Shown: positions 9,881 through 18,820, counted from the first letter of the stretch. The stretch: 64,000 bases of DNA from Flavobacteriales bacterium (GCA_016703105.1 JADJCS010000009.1:62001-126000); one strand, 5' to 3'. The notes: a model not told the origin generated them from the sequence alone. Translations and numbers: made by a program.

Positions 9881-11835
9881 GCGTTCGTAACGAAATACAT
9901 CTCCATCTCCCCCTTGCCCTTCGCCTGCACTTTGCCGCGTGGGGTGAAGTGGAATGCAGGAGTTGCCGGTTGTCCGTTGTCGCCGGCGCCGGCACCGACA
10001 ACGAGACCGACACATTTTTCACCAGCGCGTACGTAGCCTCACTGATGTTCACCTGCCCCACCTCGCCACTGCTCTCCATGCGGCTGGCGGTGTTCACTGT
10101 ATCGCCCCAGATGTCGTAGGCGAACTTCTTCACGCCAACGATGCCCGGCGACCACGGGTCCGGTGTGGATGCCGATGCGGATCTCGAAGTAGGGGAGACC
10201 TGCTGCCACTTTCCGCGCTTTGTTTTCGGCGATGACGTCGCGGATCTCCAGCGCGGCCTTCACCACATCAAGCGCATGCGTGGTGTTGGGCGTGGGCAAT
10301 CCACCAGCGGCCATGTACGCATCACCAATGGTCTTGATCTTCTCGATGCCGTGCTTTTGCATGATATGATCGAAAGCGCTGAAGCACTAGTGGATATCTG
10401 CCACGAGCTCTTTAGCGGTGAGCTTCTCGCTCATCTCCGTGAAGCCTTTGAAGTCGGTGAAGAGCACGGTGACCTGATCGATCTGTCGCGCTTCAGCCTC
10501 ACCCTTCGCCTTCAGTTCTTCGGCGACTTCCGACGGAAGGATGTTAAGCAACAGCTCATCGCTGCGCTTCCGGGCCTTGTTGACCTTGTTGCGCTGGCGC
10601 CACACCAGCCCGGTGATCATCAGCAGGCCGAATGCGGAGTAGAGGAGAACGTTGCGGCGTTCGCGCTCGCGGGATAGCTGAGCATCGCGGTCCCTGATGA
10701 TCGAGTAGCGCTCATCGGCGTTTCGCAAGCTGTCCGCATAGATGCGCTGAAGGAAGGATAGGCGATCGACGCTGCGCAATAGGGCATCGCTGCGAAGGCT
10801 ATCGCCCATGCGCATCTCCAAGGTCCGCATTTCCAGGGCCTCCTGGAATCGGCCACGGTCTACATAGATGGAGGCCAGTACCGAGGCGGCGGCATGAAGT
10901 CGCTGGATGTTGCCCGTCGCGCGGGCCATCGCCAGGGCCGTTGTGCCGTGGCCCTCAGCTTGTCCTAGGAGTCCTGCGGCCAGTTCCAGCCTAGCCATGG
11001 CCGCGTACGATGCCGCCAGCAGGGTGGAGGTGTCCGTGCAAGCGGTGCTCCTTCGAAGGTCAGCCAGTGCACTGTCCACCGCGTGCATTTGCTCCCACAC
11101 TTCGGCACGGTGGTAGAACGCACGGCATAAGTCCATGCCCAGCCCTCGCCGCTGCATGAAGCGTACTTCAAGTTCCGCGTAGTGGAACGCACTGTCAAGG
11201 TTGCCCATCGCGCGGTGCGCGCGTCCGAGTTCGATACAGGAGAAGGCGAGTTCCGTACTGTCGCCCATTTGCTCGAAGATCCTCCAACTTCTACGCATGT
11301 AGCCTAGCGCTTCGCTGCCATGCCCAAGGTTGGTGAGTGCCAAGCTGATGTTGGCCAGTTCCCAACCGATGTTGGTGCTATCGCCCAGTATAGTGTACAA
11401 GCCCAGCAGGTGCTCGCAGCTCTTCAAGTAGGCTTCCAGGTCCCCTCGGGACAGGTATAGGTCACGGCGGTCTTCCATGGCCGCGACCATGCCGGCGGTG
11501 TCTTGGATGCTCTCGTAGCGTGCAAGTGCCTTGTCCATTGTGGTAAGTGCTGGAAGGGCATTCCCAGATGCCCTCAGGGCCAAGGCGCGCGCCAGATCGC
11601 AGAAGGCCAAGCTTCTTACTGCTTCCTCCCGTGTCATGGGATCTGCGGATCCTTCCTGCTCGGTTGCAGCCTGCTCCAACTCAGCTAGCAGGGAATCCCT
11701 GGCAACTCCGGACTGCAATGCTCCGATGCGGGCGCGGAGTGCCTTCAGGTCCGGCGGGGTACTTGCCGATGCGGCAGCAGGGTTGCACACGAGCGAGCCG
11801 CAGAATACGAGCAAGGCGATCGCTCTTGACACCAT
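9877..11835 (-). pseudogene. TPR-sensor class III adenylate cyclase C (nonsense codon and two frame disruptions)
   Basis: The start at 11835 overlaps the stop of cyclase D (TAATG). Signal peptide (LLVFCGSLVCNPAAA), TPR repeats, a membrane helix near residues 395-412 and the ELLLNILPSEVAEELK linker are intact. In the catalytic domain an in-frame TAG (10387-10389) replaces the residue before CFSAFD. An extra C near 10145 shifts the frame after GPVVAG. The heptamer repeat at 9962-10013 again disrupts the frame before the FTPRGKVQAK tail, which ends at a TGA overlapping the start of cyclase B. The stop codon sits among several substitutions relative to the paralogues, so it is unlikely to be a simple indel error. 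The middle resembles cyclase A and the tail cyclase B. Best read as a decaying or mosaic copy. Confidence 0.7.
9962..10013. repeat. Heptamer hairpin repeat inside cyclase C
   Basis: Units GTTGCCG, GTTGTCC and GTTGTCG, a GC-rich core (CCGGCGCCGG), then CGACAAC, GAGAC and CGACAC. It occupies the same protein loop as the copy in cyclase B, but its length shifts the frame here. The left arm and the 60 bp before it are almost identical to the cyclase B copy. Confidence 0.8.
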
Positions 11836-13925
11836 TAGTCCCCAGTGGTTACGAAGTACATCTCCATCTCCCCCTTCCCTTTTGCCTGCACTTTCCCGCG
11901 CGGTGAGAAGGTGAGACCCGTCTCATGCTTCAGCAAAGCATAGGTGGCTTCACTGATGTTCACCTGGCCCACCTCTCCACTGCTCTCCATACGGCTGGCC
12001 GTGTTCACCGTATCGCCCCAGATGTCGTAGGCGAATTTCTTCACGCCCACGATGCCGGCGACCACGGGGCCGGTGTGGATGCCTGCGCGCATCTCGAAGG
12101 CCGGTTTGCCTTGCGCCTCGCGTTCGGCTTTGTGGCGCTTCATGAAGGCTTGCATTTCCAGCGCGGCTTGCACGACACCCGCTGGTGTCGATGATGTGGG
12201 AACGGGCAAGCCACCAGCACACATGTACGCATCGCCAATGGTCTTGATCTTCTCGATGCCCCGCGTGGTGATGATGCCGTCGAAGGCCTTGAAGCAGGTG
12301 TTCAGTTCTTCCACCAGTTCCTGCGGCGACATCCGCTCGCTCGCTTCCGTGAAGCCCTTGAAGTCGGTGAAGAGGATGGTGGCCTGCTCGAAGTGCTTCG
12401 CGGCCGCGGTCCCGGTGTCCTTCAGTTCATCGGCCACCTCTTCCGGCAGGATGTTCAGCAGGAGTTCATCGCTGCGCTTTCGTGCCTTGCTGATCCGGTT
12501 GCGCTGCACGAAGAACACCGAGGCGAAGAGGGCCACCAGCCCGAAGCCGCCCATGAACCCGTTCCGGACGAGCTTCTGCTTCTGGAGTTCTTTGTCGGCC
12601 AGGGCATCCTGCTTCTCCTGCTCGGCCATCAGCACGGCTTCCCGCTTGCCATACTCGTACTTGAAGCCGTTCCTGATCAGGTCCTTCCGGTTCTTCTCAT
12701 TGGTGATGCTGTCCGACAGTTGCGTGAAGAGCCGGTATTGCGCGAAGGCGTTGTGGTCATCTCCCAGCGCCTCGTAGATGTGGGAAAGTTCCTGTGCCCG
12801 GTCCTTTTTCAAGTAGAGCTCATCGAGCCCTGCGGCTTTGTCCACGGAGAGGAGCGCATACCGGAGCGCGCTCCGTGCATCCCCCATCAACCGGGTGATC
12901 TTCGCGCGCTGGATGTGGCCATACGCCGCGCCACGGGGGGAGGAAGCCGAGTCCGCGTACAGGATGGAGCGGTCGCATTCGATGATGGCCCCGCTCAGGT
13001 CGCCCTGTTCCTCCAGGATCCGGCTTTGCTTGAAGTAGAGGTCGGACAGGGCATTGTGGTGGCGCCCCTGCACGGCCGGGGGTATCCCGTTCCGCACGCT
13101 CTCCAGCGCACGGTCATACTCCTTCAGGGTCAGGTACACGGTGCCCATGTTGTTATAGGCCAGCGCGAGCCCTTCGGTGTTGTTCAATTCCTTGAGCGGG
13201 CCGAGCGCCCTCCGGTAGTAGGCCAGCGCCGAATCCAGTTCGTGTTGCCCCTCGTGTAAGGCACCGATGTTCACGAGCACGGTCGCGTAGGCGGGCATGT
13301 CCTTCCGCCGCTCGGCCAGGTCGCGTGCCTTGACATACATCTCCAGCGCCATGGGGATATTGCCGCGGGCGTGGTGCATGGAGGCGATGTTGACGCAGGA
13401 GGCCGCCAGGGTCGCCGAGTCGCCGGTCGCTTCGCGTATCGCGAGGCTCTTTTCCATCAGCACCAGGGCCGAGTCGATGTTCCCCGATTGATAGAGCACC
13501 ACGCCGAGCCCGTTCAGCAGGTTCGCCTCGGTCGCGGGGTCCTCCGCTTCACGCGCCGCTTCCAGCCCGCGCTGGTAGTAGAAGATGGCGCTGTCCCGCT
13601 GGCCCAGCTGCCGCAGCCGGGAGCCGATCCCGGAGCAGGCGCCGCCCAAACCGCGGAGCAATGCCCCCCGACGTTCGCCCTTCGATCCGGGAAGGCCCCG
13701 ATCGGCGATCCGGAGCGCCGCTCTGGCGTACCCCATGCGCTCATCGCCCGTGACCAGGGAGGAGATGGCGATGAGCGTGCTCACGCTGTCCGTATCGTGG
13801 AGGGCGCTTCCAAGAACCTGCTGCAAGGAGTCGACCTTGCGCTGGCGCTCTTCGGACTGGGCGAGCAAGGCGCCGCACACGAGCACCGAAAGACAGAGGG
13901 TGAAGGGGCCTTGCATCGCGTGCAT
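11835..13925 (-). CDS. TPR-sensor class III adenylate cyclase D (intact)
   Basis: The best complete TPR-cyclase of the array, 696 residues. It has a signal peptide (LCLSVLVCGALLAQ), then seven or more TPRs in the periplasm (about residues 25-400; for example ALAYNNMGTVYLTLKEYDRA), a helical stalk, one membrane helix (about 458-478) and the ELLLNILPEEVADELK linker. The cytosolic cyclase domain begins near residue 515. All expected residues are present: FTDFKGF and TIGDAYM aspartates for metals, EKIKTIGD Lys and AYDIWGD Asp for adenine, and VNTASRM Asn/Arg for catalysis. The product is therefore predicted to be cAMP. The stop overlaps the start of cyclase C (TAATG), implying coupled translation. 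A second Met three codons in is an alternative start. Confidence 0.93.
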   Translation of the reverse strand: MHAMQGPFTLCLSVLVCGALLAQSEERQRKVDSLQQVLGSALHDTDSVSTLIAISSLVTGDERMGYARAALRIADRGLPGSKGERRGALLRGLGGACSGIGSRLRQLGQRDSAIFYYQRGLEAAREAEDPATEANLLNGLGVVLYQSGNIDSALVLMEKSLAIREATGDSATLAASCVNIASMHHARGNIPMALEMYVKARDLAERRKDMPAYATVLVNIGALHEGQHELDSALAYYRRALGPLKELNNTEGLALAYNNMGTVYLTLKEYDRALESVRNGIPPAVQGRHHNALSDLYFKQSRILEEQGDLSGAIIECDRSILYADSASSPRGAAYGHIQRAKITRLMGDARSALRYALLSVDKAAGLDELYLKKDRAQELSHIYEALGDDHNAFAQYRLFTQLSDSITNEKNRKDLIRNGFKYEYGKREAVLMAEQEKQDALADKELQKQKLVRNGFMGGFGLVALFASVFFVQRNRISKARKRSDELLLNILPEEVADELKDTGTAAAKHFEQATILFTDFKGFTEASERMSPQELVEELNTCFKAFDGIITTRGIEKIKTIGDAYMCAGGLPVPTSSTPAGVVQAALEMQAFMKRHKAEREAQGKPAFEMRAGIHTGPVVAGIVGVKKFAYDIWGDTVNTASRMESSGEVGQVNISEATYALLKHETGLTFSPRGKVQAKGKGEMEMYFVTTGD

Positions 13926-14116
13926 GAGCGGTGGGGGTGTTGAGGTTGTTCGCTATCGCAAGCCCGGATCCATGACCGGACCGAAGTCCTACAAAGTCGC
14001 CTCCGAACCGCCAACCCGCATCCTGCGAACCGGGTTGCAGCGGGTTGGAACCATCGATCCCCTTGTCACCCACCATGGCTTTTGGCGACGGCGGGTTCGC
14101 CTTCTACGCGGCACAG

Positions 14117-16228
14117 CTAAGCGACTTCTACGTTTCGCCGAACAAAATACATCTCCATTTCCCCTTTTCCCTTCGCATGCACTTTGCCGCGTGGGGTGAA
14201 CGACAAGGCCGAACCGGTGCCGAGCGGAGTCGAGGCATCCTTCACCAACGCATATGTCGCCTCGCTGATGTTCACCTGTCCCACCTCACCACTGCTTTCC
14301 ATGCGGCTTGCCGTATTCACGGTGTCGCCCCAGATGTCGTACTGGAACTTCTTCACGCCAACGATGCCGGCCACCACCGGGCCGGTGTGGATGCCCACGC
14401 GCATCTCGAAGGCGGGCAGCCTCACCGCATCGCGTTCGGTTTTGCGCTGCTGCATGAAGGCTTGCATTTCCAATGCGGCATGCACGACGCCGGCAGGGGA
14501 GGATGACTTCGGGTCGGGCAGGCCTCCCGCGCACATGTATGCGTCGCCGATGGTCTTGATCTTCTCGATGCCGCGCTGCGCGATGATATCGTCGAAAGCC
14601 TTGAAGCACGTGTTCAGTTCCGCGATCAGTTCTGTGGGGGTCACCTGTTCGCTCAAGCTTGTGAAGCCTTTGAAGTCGGTGAACATCACGGTGGCTTGTT
14701 CGAAGTGGCGGGCTTCGGCGGCACCGGTGCGTTTGAGCTCTTCGGCAACCTCTTCGGGCAGGATGTTCAAAAGCAGGTCGTCCGAGCGCTTCTTCTCTGC
14801 GCGCAGTTCGGCGGTGCGTTCGTGTACTTCGCGGTCAAGATCGTCGCGTTGACGGGTCACGGCCTTGCTGTGATGCGCCGAGCGGACGGCCAGATAGATG
14901 GCCACGGCCATGGGCACGGCAATGTGGCCGCAGTAACGACCAAGGCGCTCGTACCACTCGGCACCGGGCAGTGATGTGCCGGCGAGGATGCCGAACACCA
15001 GGGTGAGCAGTACGGATACTAAAGCGCCGCCCCCTACCCAGCGCTGGTAGCCCTTGGAGCGCAGCAGCCGGATCCCCAGCCGCACCACATCCACGGTGAA
15101 CCATGCCACTACCAGCACAAGTGGAATGACCAGAAGGATGCCCACCACCAGGAACGCCACGATCCGCGGGGTGGGGGAGGAAACGGTGAAGCCTTCGGTG
15201 GTATCAATGCCCACGTCCAGCGCCTTGTCGTTGGCATCGAGCAGCAAGGAAGCGAGCCATGCATCGCCCATGAACCAACCGAAATTGATCAGGGCGAGAA
15301 GCAGTGTACCATACCATACGGCCCGTTGGTAGCGGCGAACGTTGCGCAGTGAGAGTTCGCCGTGGAGGTCCCCCAGAACGCGGATAAGCAGGTAGAAGGG
15401 CCAGAGCATGAGCGTGTCGGAAACGGCCTCCAATACACGCGGCCATGGATCGTGGAAACCGAGCAGGCCCGGGTTGCCGGCCACGCTCGCCAGCGCATCG
15501 AAGGCCTGGATCACCGAGAGCAAAGCGAGCAAGAGCCAGCTCTTCTCACGCCGGTCCTGGTACCAAAGGATCAACGCGAGCACCAGGATCACCAGGTTCA
15601 CCCCTACGAACAGGCCGTAGTGCATGGTGAGGCGTTGTGCCTCGTACGCGGAGTCTGTACGCCGCAATTCCACCGCCAGCCCCGAACGATCCAGCGGCTC
15701 ACCCTCAGGGCCTTCCAACCGTATCGCAAGTACCTCGCGCTTACCGTCCATGGCGAACCGTATCGCTGCGGATACCGTGGGAAGCGTATCGCCCAAGGGC
15801 ACCCCGGACGACTTTCCCGGCATGACCGGCGCATGCACGATCGATCTTCCGTTCAGGAAAGCAGAGACCGCTGCGGTGGTGCTGATGTCCAGGGTCAGTG
15901 GCAAGGAACCCAGATCGGCGTCGGGTAATACGTGGAAGCGTACCCAATGCACGCGGGCACCGGCCACCACGCTGTCCTCGGTCTTCTGGAGCGCATTCCA
16001 CTTCGTGTCGTCGAACGCGCGCGCGGCGAAAACCGTGTCGTCGCCGATCCAGTGTTTGGGCGTAAGCACTTTCCGCAGGTCCAGCCCGGGGATCTCCGCG
16101 CCTTGGCCGCTCACATGGACCAAGTTGTCTTGGAAGTTCTCCGCCCTGATCGCTCCATCCTGCGCGGCGCACAAAGCGGTCATCGCCACGGACCAGGCGG
16201 CACAAAGCCAATGGAGGTTGATCCGCAT
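14117..16228 (-). CDS. 7TMR-DISM-like sensor class III adenylate cyclase E
   Basis: A differently wired cyclase of 703 residues. Start ATG 16228 is chosen because it opens a signal peptide (LCAAWSVAMTALCAAQ); the frame is open further upstream only through a decayed cyclase tail. Residues ~25-195 form a periplasmic beta-sandwich-like domain (VRFHVLPDADLGSLPLTLDI), then seven hydrophobic helices (about 200-460), a coiled stalk (REVHERTAELRAEKKRSDD), and a cyclase domain from about 510. Catalytic set: FTDFKGF, TIGDAYM, EKIKTIGD, QYDIWGDTVN, VNTASRM, all consistent with ATP use. The layout matches 7TMR-DISM receptors, which usually sense carbohydrate-like or envelope ligands. A 191-bp gap separates it from cyclase D, so it may or may not share the transcript. 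Confidence 0.9.
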   Translation of the reverse strand: MRINLHWLCAAWSVAMTALCAAQDGAIRAENFQDNLVHVSGQGAEIPGLDLRKVLTPKHWIGDDTVFAARAFDDTKWNALQKTEDSVVAGARVHWVRFHVLPDADLGSLPLTLDISTTAAVSAFLNGRSIVHAPVMPGKSSGVPLGDTLPTVSAAIRFAMDGKREVLAIRLEGPEGEPLDRSGLAVELRRTDSAYEAQRLTMHYGLFVGVNLVILVLALILWYQDRREKSWLLLALLSVIQAFDALASVAGNPGLLGFHDPWPRVLEAVSDTLMLWPFYLLIRVLGDLHGELSLRNVRRYQRAVWYGTLLLALINFGWFMGDAWLASLLLDANDKALDVGIDTTEGFTVSSPTPRIVAFLVVGILLVIPLVLVVAWFTVDVVRLGIRLLRSKGYQRWVGGGALVSVLLTLVFGILAGTSLPGAEWYERLGRYCGHIAVPMAVAIYLAVRSAHHSKAVTRQRDDLDREVHERTAELRAEKKRSDDLLLNILPEEVAEELKRTGAAEARHFEQATVMFTDFKGFTSLSEQVTPTELIAELNTCFKAFDDIIAQRGIEKIKTIGDAYMCAGGLPDPKSSSPAGVVHAALEMQAFMQQRKTERDAVRLPAFEMRVGIHTGPVVAGIVGVKKFQYDIWGDTVNTASRMESSGEVGQVNISEATYALVKDASTPLGTGSALSFTPRGKVHAKGKGEMEMYFVRRNVEVA

Positions 16229-16265
16229 GGTGGAAAAGTAACCGTTGCTCTGTCCGCTCTGGAGC

Positions 16266-16350
16266 TCACGGTCCACCCACGTAAGCAAAGTACAGGGCCA
16301 GTTCGCCTTTTCCTTCGCCTGCACTTTACCGCGCGGGGTGAAGGTGAATG
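16266..16350 (-). pseudogene. Remnant C-terminal tail of a sixth class III cyclase
   Basis: Minus-strand translation reads TFTPRGKVQAK and, after a one-base shift near 16300, GELALYFAYVGGP then a stop. This is the conserved tail that closes every cyclase in the array (PRGKVQAKGKGEMEMYFV). Just upstream on the minus strand is the heptamer hairpin, which in cyclases B and C sits directly before this tail. No catalytic domain remains: the esterase gene ends about 90 bp further on. It is most simply the end of a deleted cyclase gene. Confidence 0.6.
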
Positions 16351-16355
16351 GGTGA

Positions 16356-16408
16356 GTTGTTCGTTGTCAGTTGTAAGTGAATGCCCCGACAACGGAGAAC
16401 CGACAACT
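16356..16408. repeat. Heptamer hairpin repeat beside the cyclase remnant
   Basis: Units GTTGTTC, GTTGTCA and GTTGTAA, an 11-bp spacer, then GACAACG, GAGAACC and GACAACT. It is the same family and in the same position relative to the PRGKVQAK tail as the copies in cyclases B and C. Confidence 0.75.
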
Positions 16409-16444
16409 GTGGGCAGAGCAGCAGAACCTGGCGAACGCCTCGCG

Positions 16445-17602
16445 CTATTCGCCCACCGTGAAGGGCAGCGTGAACGGCCGCCCTTGCGGTGGTGTCACTC
16501 GCAGCAGGTAGTGGCCCGCGCTTAGGTTAGGGAGTTGCAGCGTGCGCACACCATTGGCCGCGCCCTGCCAAAGCATGCGCCCGCGCGCATCGCTCACCTG
16601 CATGCGGCTGCCGGGTTGCGGAGCGATATTGAATTGCAGTTGATCGCGGGCCGGTATTGGGAAGACACTGAGGATCGCGAGCTCCCCGTTCTCCGCCACG
16701 TTGCTCTCGCCGCATACCACGCCGGGGTCCGCGATGGAATGGTTCAAGAGGAAGTTCACGATCACCGCTTCCGCGACGAAGCCGCCTTGGGAGGGCCAGG
16801 CATGCCCCACGCCCTGCACCCGAAAGAGCGTGACCGGCTCGCCCACGACACCATCACAAAAGACAAGCTGGTCGATGGTGGGTGAGATGGGAAAAGGGAG
16901 GTACGCATCATTGCCACAGGTGGCGCTGCCGAAGGAACTGAGCGGCCAGTTCCAGGTGTTGGGGTCATGGTCCGCATCGGGGTATTCCACCACCGGGTCC
17001 GGATCCCCATGGAGGTGGGCGATCGGTACCGGCACGAAGCCCGCACCGAAGGCCTGCGTGAGGTAGGTATTGTCGCCCCAAAGGCTGCCCGCCACTGGCG
17101 CGAAAGCGGCGATCCGGTCACTGAGGTGCAGGGCGAGTTGGTAGGTCATGAAACCTCCATTGCTGTGGCCTGTGGCGTACACGCGCTGCGGGTCGATCTC
17201 GTGGGTTGTGCAGAACCAGTCGATCAGATCACGCGTGAATTGTACATCGTCCGTCGCGTTCGCATCACCCACGCCGACGTGGCCGGGTTGATCGTCCGCA
17301 TAAACGTTCCATTGCAGGTCGACACCGATGGTGGTGCTGTTGGGATAGACCACGATCAAATTGGAGGCATCGGCCTGGGCATCCAGACCACAGTACGCCT
17401 TGAACCCCGCTCCCGTGCCACCGGTGCCGTGGAAGGCGATGATGAGTGGGAGGCCCTCGGGTACGGTGGTCCCCGGTGCGTGGTACACGAAGCTGCGCGT
17501 GACGCCTTGCGATACGAAGCTTCCGCTGCCGTCATAGGCAAGCGCGGGCGTTGCGGAAATGAGCAGGCTGACAATCGCGGTGGTGAATATGTAAGGTCGC
17601 AT
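16445..17602 (-). CDS. Secreted CE1/LpqC-type esterase with T9SS type A sorting domain
   Basis: Exported alpha/beta hydrolase of the polyhydroxybutyrate depolymerase/feruloyl esterase (LpqC) group, about 385 residues. Start ATG 17602 begins a clear signal peptide (TTAIVSLLISATPALA). The oxyanion region is FHGTGGTGAGF, the nucleophile elbow is GHSNGGFMTY and the catalytic His is in GVGHAWPSQGG; DPDPVVEYP probably supplies the Asp region. Residues from about 305 to the end form a T9SS type A sorting domain (FPIPARDQLQF ... LSAGHYLLRV), so the enzyme is probably attached to or released at the cell surface. Its ester substrate (polyester, acetyl or feruloyl groups) cannot be told from sequence. 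It is transcribed towards the cyclase array but ends before the remnant tail. Confidence 0.9.
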   Translation of the reverse strand: MRPYIFTTAIVSLLISATPALAYDGSGSFVSQGVTRSFVYHAPGTTVPEGLPLIIAFHGTGGTGAGFKAYCGLDAQADASNLIVVYPNSTTIGVDLQWNVYADDQPGHVGVGDANATDDVQFTRDLIDWFCTTHEIDPQRVYATGHSNGGFMTYQLALHLSDRIAAFAPVAGSLWGDNTYLTQAFGAGFVPVPIAHLHGDPDPVVEYPDADHDPNTWNWPLSSFGSATCGNDAYLPFPISPTIDQLVFCDGVVGEPVTLFRVQGVGHAWPSQGGFVAEAVIVNFLLNHSIADPGVVCGESNVAENGELAILSVFPIPARDQLQFNIAPQPGSRMQVSDARGRMLWQGAANGVRTLQLPNLSAGHYLLRVTPPQGRPFTLPFTVGE

Positions 17603-17674
17603 GGGACAGTGCGGGGTAAGTGGTGAACGTCGAATGTAGTGGTTCATCGGGGTGAACGGAATTACAGCCGTACG

Positions 17675-18130
17675 CTACGGCCTGGCAGCCTCCAGGAGCT
17701 TGGTCAGTACAACCCGGTCGATGGGTAGGCTCACATCTTCCGCGCGCGCGCTTTGCAAGGGCAACCAACGGAAGGCCTCCGCACCTTCGCCCGGGTTCTG
17801 GAAGGTGAAGGGTTCCTGAGCCACTGGCAGCGCTTCCGGCGCGGCCACATAGAAGCGGTAGTACACGCTGATCACCTGGATCTCCTCCTGGTGGAAGGTG
17901 CTGCGTTGGAAAAAATCGGTGGTGTAGTAATGCGCCAGGTCGAAAGCCATTACGCCGATCTCTTCACGGATCTCCCGCACCAGCGCGTCCTTCAAACCCT
18001 CGCCGTACTCCAACCCACCCCCAGGGAACTTCGTAATGCGTTGCCCTTTAATGATCTCGTCCGCCACAAGAACGGAGCCCTCGTGCAGCAGAAGACCGTA
18101 GACGCGGATGGTGAAGCGTGCCATGCTCAC
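17675..18130 (-). CDS. NUDIX hydrolase
   Basis: A 151-residue single-domain NUDIX hydrolase, expected to cleave a nucleoside diphosphate linked to another group with Mg2+. The Nudix box is complete: GGGLEYGEGLKDALV followed by REIREEIGV, about residues 37-60. The GTG start at 18130 overlaps the TGA stop of mnmD (GTGA), implying translational coupling; an ATG two codons later is possible. No signal peptide, so cytosolic. Substrate specificity cannot be read from the box; pairing with a tRNA-modification gene hints at housekeeping or nucleotide-pool cleaning, but this is inference. The esterase begins about 70 bp downstream. Confidence 0.93.
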   Translation of the reverse strand: MSMARFTIRVYGLLLHEGSVLVADEIIKGQRITKFPGGGLEYGEGLKDALVREIREEIGVMAFDLAHYYTTDFFQRSTFHQEEIQVISVYYRFYVAAPEALPVAQEPFTFQNPGEGAEAFRWLPLQSARAEDVSLPIDRVVLTKLLEAARP

Positions 18131-18813
18131 ATCGGTTTCCTACCGCGAAGCATGTGGCGTTTACCCGGCGGCCCGGCCAGTCGTTCCACCACGAACCCGG
18201 CCTGCTCCATCGCACGGCGCACCGTGCCTTGTGCCGTGTAGGTGGTAAGGATGCCACCGGGCACGAGGGCTTCGAACATGCGCACGAAAACTTGCTCGGT
18301 CCAGAGTTCGGGTTGCTTCTTTGGGCTGAAGGCATCGAAGTAGATCACATCGAAGGCGTTCTCTTCCAGCAGCGCCTGCGCACGAGTGGCCCGTTGCACG
18401 AAGGTGAACCAGCCTTTGCCTTCGAACGGTTCCGCACCGTTGTGCGCCATGGCCTTCAGGAACTCCCGCTCCAGGGTGGGCACCGCCAGTTGGCCGGGAT
18501 GGTCCAGGGCTTTGATCACCTCGCGCGGCAAGGGAAAGGGCTCCAAGGCGGTGTAGTCCACGCGGCATTTGCCTTCGATGCATTGCAACCAGGTGAGCAG
18601 CATGTTGAGCCCCGTGCCCAGACCCACCTCCAGTATGTTCAGCGCTTTTTTGTCCGAGGCGCGCAGGCCGTTCGCGATGTATACATGCCACGATTCCTGC
18701 ACCGCGCCGTGCAAACTGTGGTAGTGATCGTCCAACTGCTCGGAACGCAGGGTGTTCGATCCATCGCCCGTGCGGGTAAGAACAAAGTCGTTGGGTGGGC
18801 GGTAGTCGGCCAT
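18127..18813 (-). CDS. mnmD: MnmD-like tRNA (5-methylaminomethyl-2-thiouridine) methyltransferase
   Basis: SAM-dependent methyltransferase of the Methyltransf_30 (DUF752) family, 228 residues. It catalyses the last methylation making mnm5s2U at the wobble position of certain tRNAs. In many bacteria it is fused to the FAD-dependent MnmC domain; here it stands alone, as is usual in Bacteroidota. Motif I is LEVGLGTGLNMLLT, the acidic motif after it YTALEPFPL, and motif IV YFDAFSPKKQPELWT is a hallmark of the family. The C-terminal GILTTYTAQGTVRRAMEQAG matches the conserved end. Start ATG 18813 is only 19 bp from the divergent secreted-protein start, so its promoter must lie inside that neighbour's coding sequence. 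Confidence 0.92.
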   Translation of the reverse strand: MADYRPPNDFVLTRTGDGSNTLRSEQLDDHYHSLHGAVQESWHVYIANGLRASDKKALNILEVGLGTGLNMLLTWLQCIEGKCRVDYTALEPFPLPREVIKALDHPGQLAVPTLEREFLKAMAHNGAEPFEGKGWFTFVQRATRAQALLEENAFDVIYFDAFSPKKQPELWTEQVFVRMFEALVPGGILTTYTAQGTVRRAMEQAGFVVERLAGPPGKRHMLRGRKPM

Positions 18814-18820
18814 GGGTCGG

